Of a DNA stretch of 64,000 bases, positions 1 through 8,080 are shown piece by piece. The stretch comes from Fimenecus sp900545625 (GTDB lineage Bacteria > Bacillota > Clostridia > Oscillospirales > Acutalibacteraceae), in assembly GCA_963931525.1 (NCBI GenBank), contig OZ007023.1:248001-312000 (forward strand), written 5' to 3'. Position 1 is the first letter of the stretch; each line of letters begins with the position of its first letter. A program made the position numbers and the translations under genes. Under the pieces are notes generated by a model, which was not told the DNA's origin, did not search any database, and was given only the letters and a program-made list of their open reading frames with translations.

Positions 1-588
1 GCGCAGTTCCGTTAGACGTACCGGTTTGATCGCAAAGCTGACGCTTTCCGTTTTTGTGTCGCCCGTATCCACTGCCGCTGCGGTCGCAAGCCGTTCTTCC
101 GCCTGCTCACGCGCGGCGAGATAGACCGACTCCGACTCGACATAGCCGATGACCGCGTCGTTGTATTTGACCTCCAGCGCCAAAGTCCTGCCGCCAAGGG
201 CGCTGACCGTAAAGCAGAGCACGACGAATGCGGCGCACGGCAGCACCACGTTGACGGCAAAGCGGAATACTGCGCCGTGCAGGCGAAACGCCTTGCGCAT
301 ATAGGCTTTCAGCAGCGTCGGCGCGGCCCTGCGGTCGTTTTTCAGCACATCTAAAACACGTGCGTGCACACGGCGCACATCGCTGATCAGCTCACGGATC
401 TCGCGCACGAGCCGGCGCGCTGCGCGCATAAAAAAGCCGCCCACCGTAACGAGTACGGCGGTCAAGATCGCCCGAAGCGCCTGGAACGGCTTTTTGAGCT
501 GCCGCCAGAGCCAGCGCCCGAAGTTGCGCAGCAAATAGCCGCTTTTCAGCCCTAAATAATAGATAGTTCGGTAAAATCGGTCAAACAT
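1..588 (-). CDS. M23/LysM-type cell-wall metallopeptidase, N-terminal part (cut by window edge)
   Basis: An open frame starts at ATG 588 and stays open to base 1, giving 196 residues with the C-terminus outside the window. An AAGGA ribosome site lies 7-8 bases upstream. The N-terminus is strongly basic, and a single membrane segment lies near residues 115-130. It is followed by an extracytoplasmic stretch (VKYNDAVIGYVESESV, then a charged helix) of the kind that precedes LysM/G5 and M23 peptidase domains in clostridial wall hydrolases. Known family members are anchored or secreted endopeptidases that cut peptidoglycan crosslinks. The catalytic domain is not visible here, so the assignment is by resemblance of the N-terminal region only. 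Confidence 0.6.
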   Translation of the reverse strand, partial: MFDRFYRTIYYLGLKSGYLLRNFGRWLWRQLKKPFQALRAILTAVLVTVGGFFMRAARRLVREIRELISDVRRVHARVLDVLKNDRRAAPTLLKAYMRKAFRLHGAVFRFAVNVVLPCAAFVVLCFTVSALGGRTLALEVKYNDAVIGYVESESVYLAAREQAEERLATAAAVDTGDTKTESVSFAIKPVRLTELR

Positions 589-754
589 ATGGCGTTCCTT
601 TCAAATGCCGCGCCGAAGATAAGCGCAAGCGTTTTTCAGGTCCAAGGACATATATGAAAGGATTATAACACATTTTGCCTGCTTTTTCAAGTCGCGCCGC
701 ACAGGTGCGCGACGCGGTGCGGCGCGGTGCGCTTCGTTGCCGTCTGCGGAACAC

Positions 755-790
755 AAAAACGGCGGCGCTTACAAAAGCGCCGCCGTTTGT
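755..790 (-). terminator. Rho-independent terminator after the CD1247-like gene
   Basis: A GC-rich perfect stem (AACGGCGGCGCTT with its complement) is followed on the minus strand by a short T run. It lies 11 bases past the stop codon of the zinc-ribbon gene and closes the efp-CD1247 unit. Confidence 0.85.
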
Positions 791-800
791 TACAGCGTTC

Positions 801-1226
801 TTATTCGTCTTTGTCGTCCGCGTCATCGCCGCAGCCATCACAGCCGCAGCCGCATTCGTCATCAAGGTCGAATTCCAGCTTTTCGCCGCACGCCGGGCAG
901 GCGGCAAAGCCGTTGTCAATGTCGGCTTCGTCAAAATAGACAGTCTCGCCGCAGGCAGGGCAGTCCACTTCGTAAACGCCCTCGTCGTCACAGCCGCACT
1001 CGTCCTCTTCATAGACATACTGCTCAAGATCGTCAAGATCTTCATCCACAGCGTCGAGCTGCTCGCTGACGAGCGCCAGCTCGTCTTCAAGGTCGGAAAC
1101 GGTCATGGCAAGATCATCGATAACGTCGAGCATTGCCTTAAACAGCCTGGTTTCATCCTTCTTTTCTTCGAGGTCAAGCCCCTCGAACAGCCCGCGCAGA
1201 TAGGCGGCTTTTTCCGTAACGGTCAT
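801..1226 (-). CDS. CD1247-family acidic zinc-ribbon protein
   Basis: This 141-residue protein has an N-terminal helical domain (about residues 1-70, very acidic) of the kind called the CD1247 N-terminal domain in Clostridia. A zinc ribbon with two CPACGE knuckles follows (about residues 90-115), then an Asp/Cys/Gly-rich tail. The four ribbon cysteines suggest one bound zinc; the extra tail cysteines could bind more metal. It sits 23 bases downstream of efp on the same strand and ends at a terminator, so it is probably co-transcribed with efp. Function is unknown; a role linked to translation is inferred only from the neighbour. Confidence 0.75.
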   Translation of the reverse strand: MTVTEKAAYLRGLFEGLDLEEKKDETRLFKAMLDVIDDLAMTVSDLEDELALVSEQLDAVDEDLDDLEQYVYEEDECGCDDEGVYEVDCPACGETVYFDEADIDNGFAACPACGEKLEFDLDDECGCGCDGCGDDADDKDE

Positions 1227-1249
1227 AACGTATACCTCCTAAAATACAA

Positions 1250-1807
1250 TTACGCTCTGGACATATATTCGCCGCTTCTCGTATCGACGTTGATCATCTC
1301 ACCCTCGTCGATGAACAGCGGGACTTTGATCTCCGCCCCGGTTTCGAGCGTAGCGGGCTTGGTCGCGTTGGTCGCGGTGTCGCCCTTAAAGCCGGGTTCG
1401 GTTTTGGTGACTTGCAGCGTGACAAAGGTCGGCGGTTCCACGCCGAACACCTTGCCCTTGTAAGAAAGCACTTTGCAGACCATGTTTTCCTTGACGAACT
1501 TGAAGTTGTCGGAAAGGTCGCTTGCGTTGATGGGTACGAGCTCATAGGTCTCGGGATCCATGAAGTAATACAGATCGCCGTCGTTGTAAGAATATTCCAT
1601 ATCCTTGCGTTCGATGAACGCGGTGGGGAATTTTTCGGTGGGGTTGAAGGTCTTTTCCACCACGCTGCCTGCGATCACGTTTTTGATCTTGGTGCGCACA
1701 AACGCCGCGCCCTTACCGGGTTTGACGTGCTGGAACTCGATGATCTGGTAGACATTGCCGTCCATTTCAAACGTCACGCCGTTGCGAAAATCGCCTGCTG
1801 TAATCAT
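1250..1807 (-). CDS. efp: Translation elongation factor P
   Basis: The 185-residue product begins MITAGDFRNG, the usual start and length of bacterial EF-P. A GGAGG site lies 9 bases before this ATG; an in-frame ATG three codons earlier directly abuts the GGAGG and is not used here. The three beta-barrel domains expected for the family are present, and the C-terminus has the usual DEGEMINVDTRSGEY stretch. EF-P binds between the P and E sites and rescues ribosomes stalled at polyproline. The modified loop position near residue 32 reads KPGKGAAF, so a lysine is present. Confidence 0.97.
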   Translation of the reverse strand: MITAGDFRNGVTFEMDGNVYQIIEFQHVKPGKGAAFVRTKIKNVIAGSVVEKTFNPTEKFPTAFIERKDMEYSYNDGDLYYFMDPETYELVPINASDLSDNFKFVKENMVCKVLSYKGKVFGVEPPTFVTLQVTKTEPGFKGDTATNATKPATLETGAEIKVPLFIDEGEMINVDTRSGEYMSRA

Positions 1808-1909
1808 AAAATACATCCTCCGTTTTACGCCCCGCCGCGCTGCGGCGCAGGTTTGTTTCTCATTCGTCTACTATTGTATATGATTGCGTGCGGTTTTTCA
1901 AGGCTTTTT

Positions 1910-2980
1910 TTACAGAACCAAAAGCTCTTTCGGGCAATTCGTCAAATTGCGGCAGCCCTCTGCCGTGATAAACGCCATATCCTCCGTGCGCACGCCGAAT
2001 TCACCGGGCAGATAAATGCCGGGTTCCACGGTCACCACGTTGCCTGTGACCAGCGCGTCTTTGGCGCGCGGCGCAAGGTTCGGGCGTTCGTGGATCTCGA
2101 TGCCTACGCCGTGCCCTGTGGAATGTCCGAAGCATGCCCCGTAGCCCGCACGATCGATCACACCGCGTGCCGCCGCGTCCGCTTCGCAGCAGGGCAGCCC
2201 TGCTTTAAGGACTTTTACCGCCTCGGTTTGGGCTTCCAGCACGACCGCATACACTTCTTTCTGCTTTTCGCTGACCTTGCCGACCGCGACGGTGCGGGTC
2301 ATGTCGGAATGGTAGCCGTCCACAACCGCGCCGAAGTCCATGGTCACAAAATCGCCCGGTTCGATCTTCTTATCGCCCGGCACGCCGTGCGGTTTTGAGG
2401 AATTCGCCCCGCTGACGGCGATGGTCTCGAACGACAGCGCCTCGGCGCCGTGCGAGAGCATAAAGAAATCCAGCTCCAGCGCCACCTCACGCTCGGTCTT
2501 GCCCGGTTCGATAAAGTTGCAGATGTGCGCGAATGCCTGCTCGGCGATACGCTGGGCACACTCGATGCGTTCGACTTCATCTGCCGTTTTGACCGCGCGC
2601 AGCGCATGGATCAGGAGATCGAGCGTATTGTCTGCGGAAAGCTCCAGAGGCGCAAGCATCTCCGTGCAACGGGCAAACGCCGAAAGGCTCATGCGTGACG
2701 CTTCGATGCCGATGCGCCGGACACCCATTTCGGAAAACAGAGCTTTCAGCTGCCCTCGGTCCGTGCTTTGCAGCACGATCTCGCAGCCGGCAGCCTTCTG
2801 ACATGCCGCCTCAAAATAGCGGCTGTCCGTCACGAACACCGCCCGGTCGGCGCTGACCAGTAAATAGCCGTCGCTCGACGGAAACCCCGTAAAATAGCGG
2901 CGGTTCTCGGGCGACACGATCAGCGCCCCGTCGAGCTGCGTACTCTGTCGCAAAAGCGATTGCAGTTTTTCAATCCTCAT
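1910..2980 (-). CDS. Xaa-Pro aminopeptidase, M24 family
   Basis: The 356-residue protein has a creatinase-like N-terminal domain (about 1-125) and a C-terminal pita-bread catalytic domain. Metal-ligand motifs are visible: MDFGAVVDGYHSDMTR (two Asp), the GHSTGHGVGIEIHE His/Glu segment, and VEPGIYLP plus a late Glu. Such enzymes remove N-terminal residues preceding proline using two Mn or Co ions. The start is taken at MRIEKLQ, whose ATG overlaps the last 11 bases of yqeG, showing translational coupling. Upstream in-frame ATGs lie deeper inside yqeG and are less likely. PepP and PepQ subtypes cannot be separated here. Confidence 0.92.
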   Translation of the reverse strand: MRIEKLQSLLRQSTQLDGALIVSPENRRYFTGFPSSDGYLLVSADRAVFVTDSRYFEAACQKAAGCEIVLQSTDRGQLKALFSEMGVRRIGIEASRMSLSAFARCTEMLAPLELSADNTLDLLIHALRAVKTADEVERIECAQRIAEQAFAHICNFIEPGKTEREVALELDFFMLSHGAEALSFETIAVSGANSSKPHGVPGDKKIEPGDFVTMDFGAVVDGYHSDMTRTVAVGKVSEKQKEVYAVVLEAQTEAVKVLKAGLPCCEADAAARGVIDRAGYGACFGHSTGHGVGIEIHERPNLAPRAKDALVTGNVVTVEPGIYLPGEFGVRTEDMAFITAEGCRNLTNCPKELLVL

Positions 2981-3500
2981 AAACACCATATCCATGTAGC
3001 TTTTCAAAGGCTTCCAAAATCGGTTTCTCGCGTTTTTCTTTCCATTTGTAATACTGCGGATACAGGCTTTTTACCGGGATAGGGTCGATCCTTACGGCGA
3101 TCGCCCCGCAGCGGTTAGCGGCTTTGACGTCCGAAAACAGCTGGTCTCCGAGCATTGCAAGCTCGGGGAGCTCCACCCCGAGCCGTTTTGCCGCACGCCG
3201 CAGTCCGCGTGTGCGCGGCTTCATGGACAGCGAAACATACGGTAGAGAAAAGCGCTTTGCAATGGGGCGCACGCGCAAAAACGTAGCATTCGAGATCAGA
3301 ATGATCGGAAAACCCGCATTCTGTATCGTTCGGATCCACGCCTCGGCGCCCGTGATAAACTTCATGGTGCCGTCGGGTGCAAGCGTATTGTCGATATCCA
3401 GCCCGACCGCCTTGGCACCCATTTTACGAAGATCTTCGGGCGTTACATCCAGCACGCTTTTGAAACGGTATTTCGGCATCAGCAGGGAAGTCTTATCCAT
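2970..3500 (-). CDS. yqeG: YqeG-family HAD phosphatase
   Basis: This 176-residue HAD-IIIA protein shows motif I as LDIDNTLAP (two catalytic Asp), motif II in LISNAT, and motif III/IV in MLGDQLFSDVKAAN. Length and motif spacing fit YqeG; yeast relatives include a mitochondrial phosphatidylglycerophosphate phosphatase, but the bacterial substrate is not settled. The start MDKTS is chosen because GGAG lies 7 bases upstream. It is co-transcribed with the M24 peptidase (11-base overlap). Confidence 0.92.
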   Translation of the reverse strand: MDKTSLLMPKYRFKSVLDVTPEDLRKMGAKAVGLDIDNTLAPDGTMKFITGAEAWIRTIQNAGFPIILISNATFLRVRPIAKRFSLPYVSLSMKPRTRGLRRAAKRLGVELPELAMLGDQLFSDVKAANRCGAIAVRIDPIPVKSLYPQYYKWKEKREKPILEAFEKLHGYGVYED

Positions 3501-3514
3501 TTCATTCTCCGTCG

Positions 3515-3547
3515 CCGAAAAAAGCAAAAGCGGGCATACGCCCGCCT
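3515..3547 (-). terminator. Terminator between rpsU and yqeG
   Basis: The minus strand reads GGCGGGCGTATGCCCGC followed by a T-rich run (TTTTGCTTTTTT). It lies 14 bases past the rpsU stop and just ahead of the yqeG start, so rpsU can end here while some transcripts read through. Confidence 0.8.
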
Positions 3548-3560
3548 TACTTTCTCGGTC

Positions 3561-3737
3561 TTACTTATACTTTCTCTTTCGAGCGGCTTCCGATTTCTTT
3601 TTTCTCTTAACGGAAGGCTTTTCATAGTGCTCTCTTTTACGCACTTCTTGAATAACGCCGTCACGAGAGGTTTGCCGTTTGAAGCGGCGAAGCGCACTAT
3701 CCAGGGATTCGTTGTCCTTGACCTTGACCTGGCTCAT
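3561..3737 (-). CDS. rpsU: 30S ribosomal protein S21
   Basis: The 58-residue product starts MSQVKVKDNESLDSALRRF and ends in a run of Lys/Arg, which is S21. A GGGAGG site lies 7 bases before the chosen ATG; an upstream in-frame ATG would add 13 residues not typical of S21. S21 is a late-assembling small-subunit protein near the mRNA platform that supports initiation. It is followed by its own terminator. Confidence 0.97.
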   Translation of the reverse strand: MSQVKVKDNESLDSALRRFKRQTSRDGVIQEVRKREHYEKPSVKRKKKSEAARKRKYK

Positions 3738-3890
3738 CTGATTCCCTCCCTTAACTTTATCAAAATGCCTTGTCATTATACAACAAGCCCATGTGCAATG
3801 TCAAGCCAAATTCCCAAGAAAGCCGCCGCAAACTGCGAAAAATCTCGAAACGGGCGGTGACGCGCGGAAAATTCACCTGCCGTGCACGGG

Positions 3891-4472
3891 TCAGCGCAGC
3901 TTGTCAAGCGGCAGCTCATAAGCGGGCAGGAACTCCGACAGGAACACTGCCGCCTCCGGGCATTCGAGCTTTTCGAGCAGCTTTTTCGTGGACTTTTCCG
4001 CCTCGCGGAACTCCGTATTGCCTGCCTTGCGTTCCTCAATGCATTTGATATATGCCGAAAGCTTGTCCGCTGCTTTTACAAGCCTCCAAAGCGCAGCATC
4101 ATCCGCCTTTTGTTCCAAAAGCGGGTCATAATCCGCCTGCATATCCTCGGGCAGCATGGAGAGCAGCCGCGCGCCGGCGCTTTTTTCGACTTCGGCGAAG
4201 GCGGAACGCAGCCCCGTGCTGAAATATTTGACCGGCGTAGGCATATCGCCCGTAATGCTCTCTGCCGCATCGTGGTAAAGCCCCAAAAGCGCGGCGCGGG
4301 AGACGTCGTAGGACTTCCCAAACCGGCGGTTACCGATGACCGCCAACGCGTGCGCAAGCGTTGCGACCTCATAGGAATGCTGGCTCAGCGTCTCATAGGT
4401 CGTGTTGCGCATGAGCGCCCAGCGGTTGATATATTTGATGCGGGAAAGGTAAGCAAAAAAACTGTTCTTCAT
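3891..4472 (-). CDS. yfbR: 5'-deoxynucleotidase, YfbR-like HD phosphohydrolase
   Basis: The 193-residue protein has the HD-domain metal ligands H32, H67, D68 (in LYHDAAE) and D136 (in VKAADKL). They sit at almost the same positions as in E. coli YfbR (33, 68, 69, 137). YfbR removes phosphate from 5'-deoxynucleoside monophosphates using a divalent metal and helps set dNTP pools. ATG 4472 is preferred over an in-frame TTG 9 bases earlier; no strong Shine-Dalgarno is seen for either. It stands alone between rpsU and the DUF4474 gene. Confidence 0.9.
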   Translation of the reverse strand: MKNSFFAYLSRIKYINRWALMRNTTYETLSQHSYEVATLAHALAVIGNRRFGKSYDVSRAALLGLYHDAAESITGDMPTPVKYFSTGLRSAFAEVEKSAGARLLSMLPEDMQADYDPLLEQKADDAALWRLVKAADKLSAYIKCIEERKAGNTEFREAEKSTKKLLEKLECPEAAVFLSEFLPAYELPLDKLR

Positions 4473-4541
4473 GGTTTTCAACGTATGCCGCGCCGCCCGG
4501 CGGCCGTTTTCTCCTTGTTGTTTTTCGTAAAGCGTGTCAAG

Positions 4542-4566
4542 AAAAGCCCGCTTAAAGCGGGCTTTT
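4542..4566 (-). terminator. Terminator of the DUF4474 lipoprotein gene
   Basis: A perfect inverted repeat AAAAGCCCGCTT / AAGCGGGCTTTT begins 8 bases past the lipoprotein stop codon. T runs on both strands make it potentially bidirectional. Confidence 0.85.
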
Positions 4567-4574
4567 CAAATCGC

Positions 4575-5489
4575 TTAGTAGTTTAAGGCACCGGCGTGAT
4601 ACCAGAGAATATAAAAGTCAAAGCCGCTTCGACGATAGGTATCGTATTGCGTGGTCGCGTTGCCCTCGCGGAAGCCCGCCCCCTGCAAACCGCTTTCCAT
4701 GGCGGTCGCCATGGCGCCGTTGAAGGTGCGGATGCGTGCGGACATCACCATTTCGGCAGGCGTGACCGTTCCCACCTTGAAGCCGGTCAGCCACCAGTGC
4801 TTCTGCCAGCCGCGGGTGAAATAGGCGTTGCCGCTGCGGTAGTCGGCAGGGGTGAGATACATCGTGTAGGACATATACATCATATGATCATCGTCCACAC
4901 AGTAATAGAGCTCTTCCGTCTGCCCGGGGATCTTATTGTAAATGCCGATCTCTGCACCGCCGAAAACACCGTATTGTCCTTTCCAAAGCTGGATACGCCA
5001 GTCAAGACCGTCGGTGGTGAAATCGACGCGTGTGGTCTGGAAGCGCATATTGCCCAAGGGCGCGAGCGCATCATAGTGCTGGATATAGTTTGCAGAGCGC
5101 TGCCAGCTGTCGATCTCGGTGTAGAAAATACCCTGCTCGGCATCATAGTTGTAGCCAAACGCATTGATGAGCGACGCAACCAAAGACAACGATGCACCGC
5201 TGTCCGCGGCGATATCCCCCGTATTCATCCCGCTGTTGTTGTTATTGTTGCTGCTGCTATTGCTGCCGGAACTTGATCTGCGCGTGGTAGAGGGCGTCGT
5301 GGTCGCGGGCGCTGTGGTCGTTGTCGTGCCCGCCGTGGACGCAGCGCGCGTTGTCGAAGGCGAAGCGATCGCGTTCGCACCGCGCGTGATCTCTTCCTCC
5401 TCGGCATTATCCCCGCAGGAGGCAAAGGTGCACACGACCAAAGCCAAGGCAAGCAGTGCGGCAAAGATCCGTTTTCCGTTCAAGCGCAT
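4575..5489 (-). CDS. DUF4474-domain lipoprotein
   Basis: The 304-residue product starts with a basic-hydrophobic signal peptide (MRLNGKR, then a Leu/Ala run) and a lipobox-like TFASCGD, so Cys near residue 25 is probably lipidated. A low-complexity Thr/Ser/Asn linker (about residues 40-85) leads to the C-terminal domain. That domain contains DWRIQLWKGQYGVFGGAEIG and nearby aromatic residues typical of DUF4474, an uncharacterised clostridial extracellular domain. The start was chosen from the GAGAGGAAAGG site and the signal peptide; a longer frame upstream has no such signal. A consensus promoter lies 91 bases upstream. Function unknown. Confidence 0.85.
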   Translation of the reverse strand: MRLNGKRIFAALLALALVVCTFASCGDNAEEEEITRGANAIASPSTTRAASTAGTTTTTAPATTTPSTTRRSSSGSNSSSNNNNNSGMNTGDIAADSGASLSLVASLINAFGYNYDAEQGIFYTEIDSWQRSANYIQHYDALAPLGNMRFQTTRVDFTTDGLDWRIQLWKGQYGVFGGAEIGIYNKIPGQTEELYYCVDDDHMMYMSYTMYLTPADYRSGNAYFTRGWQKHWWLTGFKVGTVTPAEMVMSARIRTFNGAMATAMESGLQGAGFREGNATTQYDTYRRSGFDFYILWYHAGALNY

Positions 5490-5579
5490 AAAACCAACCT
5501 TTCCTCTCTCGTTCCCGCGCGGCAATGCGCCGCGCCGTCTTTGTAGCTTATGCACAATTCTTTCAGACGTTACGGAGTT

Positions 5580-5608
5580 ATTATCGCACAATTCAGCACT
5601 TCTGTCAA
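5580..5608 (-). promoter_or_regulatory. Sigma-A promoter of the DUF4474 gene
   Basis: On the minus strand TTGACA and GATAAT are separated by 17 bases. The -35 box ends only 4 bases from the left target duplication of the insertion sequence, so the element sits immediately behind this promoter. Confidence 0.75.
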
Positions 5609-5612
5609 CATT

Positions 5613-5638
5613 TATTGCTTTTTTCCGTAATTTGTGTT
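5613..5638. repeat. Left copy of the 26-bp target duplication
   Basis: These 26 bases are identical to 6703-6728 on the other side of the insertion sequence. The right copy abuts the right inverted repeat; the left copy is one base (T5639) from the left repeat. Identity of both copies suggests a recent insertion. Confidence 0.9.
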
Positions 5639-5682
5639 TTGTAGGTGTTACAATGATGTGTAACAAATAAGAAAAAAAGATA

Positions 5683-5753
5683 GCGAATAGAAAGGACCTG
5701 TGTTAAGGTAGAGTTGCCAGACAAAACCGAAAGGCAGGTATCCATCTATTCGC
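5683..5753 (+). promoter_or_regulatory. Long leader hairpin ahead of the transposase start
   Basis: GCGAATAGA (5683-5691) pairs perfectly with TCTATTCGC (5745-5753), and inner GGACCTG can pair with CAGGTATCC. The stem ends one base before the transposase ATG and would trap the ribosome site. In IS10 and IS50 similar stems block translation of read-through transcripts; the same role is inferred here. Confidence 0.55.
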
Positions 5754-5754
5754 C

Positions 5755-6681
5755 ATGAATAAGATAACACAAACCATGCGGTTTAGGCAAGCCCTGATTC
5801 AATATGCAGAAAAATACGGCGTAACAAAAGCCGCGATCCGTTATCGCGTAAACCGGCAATATGTCTATCGCTGGAAAAAACGGTATGACGGAACGCTGGA
5901 ATCCCTGGCTGATCGTTCCCACCGACCGCATCACCACCCTAACCAGCACACAGAGGAAGAATTAAAACTGATCCGCAATATGCGTCGACGAAATCCAAAT
6001 ACCGGCTTGGTCGTGCTCTGGGTCAAGCTGCGCCAACGCGGATATTCACGCTCTGTCTCCGGCTTGTATCGTGTGTTGACGCGCAGTGGGCAAATGGCAG
6101 TTAAACTGCCAAACCCTAAATATATCCCGAAACCATATGAACCCATGCAATATCCCGGGCAGCGCGGGCAAATTGATGTGAAATTCGTGCCTGCCGCCTG
6201 CCTTGTCGGCGAGGCAGCAGGGAAGAAGTTTTACCAATACACGTTTATTGACGAATACAGCCGGTTCCGCTATTTAGAAGCCTTTGAAGAGCATAGTACA
6301 TACACCTCTGCCCTATTCATTCAGCATGTCGTGGAAAAGTTCCCCTATGTGATTGAATGCATACAGACGGACAACGGTACTGAGTTTACGAACCGATTAA
6401 ATTCCAAAAACACACCCAAGAAAACCCTCTTTGAACAAACCCTTGCGCAGTTGGGAATTCGGCATAAGCTCATCCGCCCTTTTACGCCGCGCCACAACGG
6501 AAAAGTGGAACGCTCGCACCGTAAAGACAATGAAGAATTCTATGCCTCACACAAGTTCTTTTCCTTTCACGATTTCCAAAAGCAACTCGCTGTTCGCCAA
6601 CGTCAATACAACAATTTTCCCATGCGTCCTCTCAATTGGCGTTCCCCAAAACAGGTTCTTTTTTCTTTCCCAAATCTGTAA
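5755..6681 (+). CDS. DDE transposase with HTH and integrase core
   Basis: The 308-residue transposase has an N-terminal helix-turn-helix region (about 10-60; VTKAAIRYRVNRQYVYRW) and an rve-type catalytic core. The likely DDE residues are D141 (GQIDVKF), D206 (IQTDNGTEF) and E252 (HNGKVERSHRKDNEE), all intact. It catalyses cut or copy-paste movement of the surrounding element through the terminal inverted repeats. The ribosome site is weak and sits inside a hairpin, so expression is probably low. ATG 5755 was kept; a second in-frame ATG at 5776 is possible. Confidence 0.93.
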   Translation: MNKITQTMRFRQALIQYAEKYGVTKAAIRYRVNRQYVYRWKKRYDGTLESLADRSHRPHHHPNQHTEEELKLIRNMRRRNPNTGLVVLWVKLRQRGYSRSVSGLYRVLTRSGQMAVKLPNPKYIPKPYEPMQYPGQRGQIDVKFVPAACLVGEAAGKKFYQYTFIDEYSRFRYLEAFEEHSTYTSALFIQHVVEKFPYVIECIQTDNGTEFTNRLNSKNTPKKTLFEQTLAQLGIRHKLIRPFTPRHNGKVERSHRKDNEEFYASHKFFSFHDFQKQLAVRQRQYNNFPMRPLNWRSPKQVLFSFPNL

Positions 6682-6702
6682 CACATCATTGACAAACCTA
6701 CA

Positions 6703-6728
6703 TATTGCTTTTTTCCGTAATTTGTGTT
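6703..6728. repeat. Right copy of the 26-bp target duplication
   Basis: Identical to 5613-5638. This copy contains TTGCTT (6705) which, with TACGCT at 6728-6733 after 17 bases, could be the ahcY promoter. The insertion would then have kept the promoter intact by duplicating it. Confidence 0.85.
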
Positions 6729-6764
6729 ACGCTGAATCAGATTCGATTTTAGGAGTGAAGCAAG

Positions 6765-8009
6765 TTGAGCGAGATTCGGGACTTGAGCCTGTACCCTGCG
6801 GGAGAGCAGAAGATCCAATGGGTCGCGGGGTATATGCCGCTTTTGTCAAGCCTTGCGCGCGATTTTTCCGAAAGCAAGCCGTTTTCCGGGCTGCGTGTGG
6901 CGCTTTCCGTACATTTGGAGGCAAAGACCGCCTACCTTTGCCGCGTGCTGCAGGCGGGCGGTGCGGAGATGTTTGTGACGGGCAGCAATCCGCTTTCCAC
7001 GCAGGATGATGTCGCGGCGGCGCTCGTGCACGGCGGTATGGAGGTGTTTGCCGTGCACGGTGCGGATGCCGAAACCTATCACCGCCACATCGAGCAGGTC
7101 ATTTTAAGCCGTCCGAACCTCATCATTGATGACGGCGGCGACCTTGTGAATCTCCTGCACAACGAGCACCCGGAGCTGCTCGGCGACGTGATCGGCGGCT
7201 GCGAAGAGACGACCACGGGCATCCTGCGCCTTGCCGCCATGGCAAAAGAAAAGCAGCTGCGTTTCCCGATGATGGCGGTCAACAACGCCAAATGCAAATA
7301 CCTGTTCGATAACCGCTACGGCACGGGGCAGTCGGTCTTTGACGGCATCAACCGCACAACGAATCTGATCGTCGCGGGCAAGACCGTGGTGGTCGCGGGC
7401 TACGGCTGGTGCGGCAAGGGCGTCGCTATGCGCGCAAAGGGGTTCGGCGCAAAGGTCGTGGTCACCGAGGTGGACACGATCAAGGCGATGGAAGCGGTCA
7501 TGGACGGTTTTACCGTCATGCCCATGGAAGAGGCGGCAGAGATCGGCGACCTGTTCATCACGGTGACGGGCTGCCGCGACGTCATCACGAAAGCCGCCAT
7601 GCAGCGCATGAAGGACGGCGCGCTGCTGTGCAACGCCGGGCATTTCAACGTAGAGGTCAATGTCGGCGACTTAGAAGCGCTCGCCGTCGAAACCTACGAG
7701 AGCCGCAAAAACATCACAGGCTACCGCATGGCGGACGGGCGCGTGCTGCATTTGATCGCCGAGGGGCGGCTGGTGAACCTCGCCGCCGGTGACGGACACC
7801 CGGCGGAGATCATGGATATGAGCTTTGCCATCCAGGCGCTGTCCGCACAACACCTTGTGCAGAACGCAGGCAAGCTCACTGCCGACCTGCACGCCGTTCC
7901 CGAAGAGATCGACCGCGAGGTCGCGCGCCGCAAGTTAGCGGCATGGGGCGTTTCGGTAGATACCCTCACCCCCGCGCAGGAAGCCTACCTGCACAGTTGG
8001 AATGTATAA
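6765..8009 (+). CDS. ahcY: Adenosylhomocysteinase (S-adenosylhomocysteine hydrolase)
   Basis: The 414-residue enzyme splits S-adenosylhomocysteine into adenosine and homocysteine, removing the inhibitor left by methylation reactions. Family motifs seen are the substrate region SVHLEAKTAYL, GGCEETTTGILRL, AVNNAKCKYLFDNRYGTGQS, and the NAD-binding loop VVVAGYGWCGKG. Length fits the short type found in thermotogae and some clostridia, which lacks the roughly 40-residue insert of eukaryotic enzymes. Translation is read from TTG 6765, because AGGAGTG lies 7 bases upstream and no closer ATG fits. It is monocistronic, ending at a strong hairpin. Confidence 0.96.
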   Translation: MSEIRDLSLYPAGEQKIQWVAGYMPLLSSLARDFSESKPFSGLRVALSVHLEAKTAYLCRVLQAGGAEMFVTGSNPLSTQDDVAAALVHGGMEVFAVHGADAETYHRHIEQVILSRPNLIIDDGGDLVNLLHNEHPELLGDVIGGCEETTTGILRLAAMAKEKQLRFPMMAVNNAKCKYLFDNRYGTGQSVFDGINRTTNLIVAGKTVVVAGYGWCGKGVAMRAKGFGAKVVVTEVDTIKAMEAVMDGFTVMPMEEAAEIGDLFITVTGCRDVITKAAMQRMKDGALLCNAGHFNVEVNVGDLEALAVETYESRKNITGYRMADGRVLHLIAEGRLVNLAAGDGHPAEIMDMSFAIQALSAQHLVQNAGKLTADLHAVPEEIDREVARRKLAAWGVSVDTLTPAQEAYLHSWNV

Positions 8010-8020
8010 GATCCTATTGT

Positions 8021-8059
8021 AAAACCCGCCCCGCAGCATACGCTGCGGGGCGGGGTTTT
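8021..8059 (+). terminator. Strong terminator between ahcY and the flavodoxin gene
   Basis: AAAACCCGCCCCGCAGC and its complement form a stem of over 14 pairs ending in a T run, followed by TTCTTA. It can serve both converging genes. Confidence 0.9.
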
Positions 8060-8080
8060 CTTATGAGAAAGACAGGTTCT

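Larger units (their letters stand above)
5640..6702 (+). mobile_element. Complete insertion sequence, IS481/IS1202-like, about 1.06 kb
   Basis: The element is bounded by inverted repeats at 5640-5665 and 6677-6702, which begin TGTAGGT and match at 22 of 26 positions. It carries one intact DDE transposase gene. It is flanked by a perfect 26-bp direct repeat. Long duplications (over 20 bp) are recorded for the IS1202 group, whereas classical IS481 members make short ones, so the IS1202 group is the better guess. Composition is more AT-rich than the surrounding genes. It separates the DUF4474 lipoprotein from ahcY. Confidence 0.9.

Noticed and set aside
3627..3860. Plus-strand frame across rpsU
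   Set aside because: Antisense shadow of rpsU with no support.
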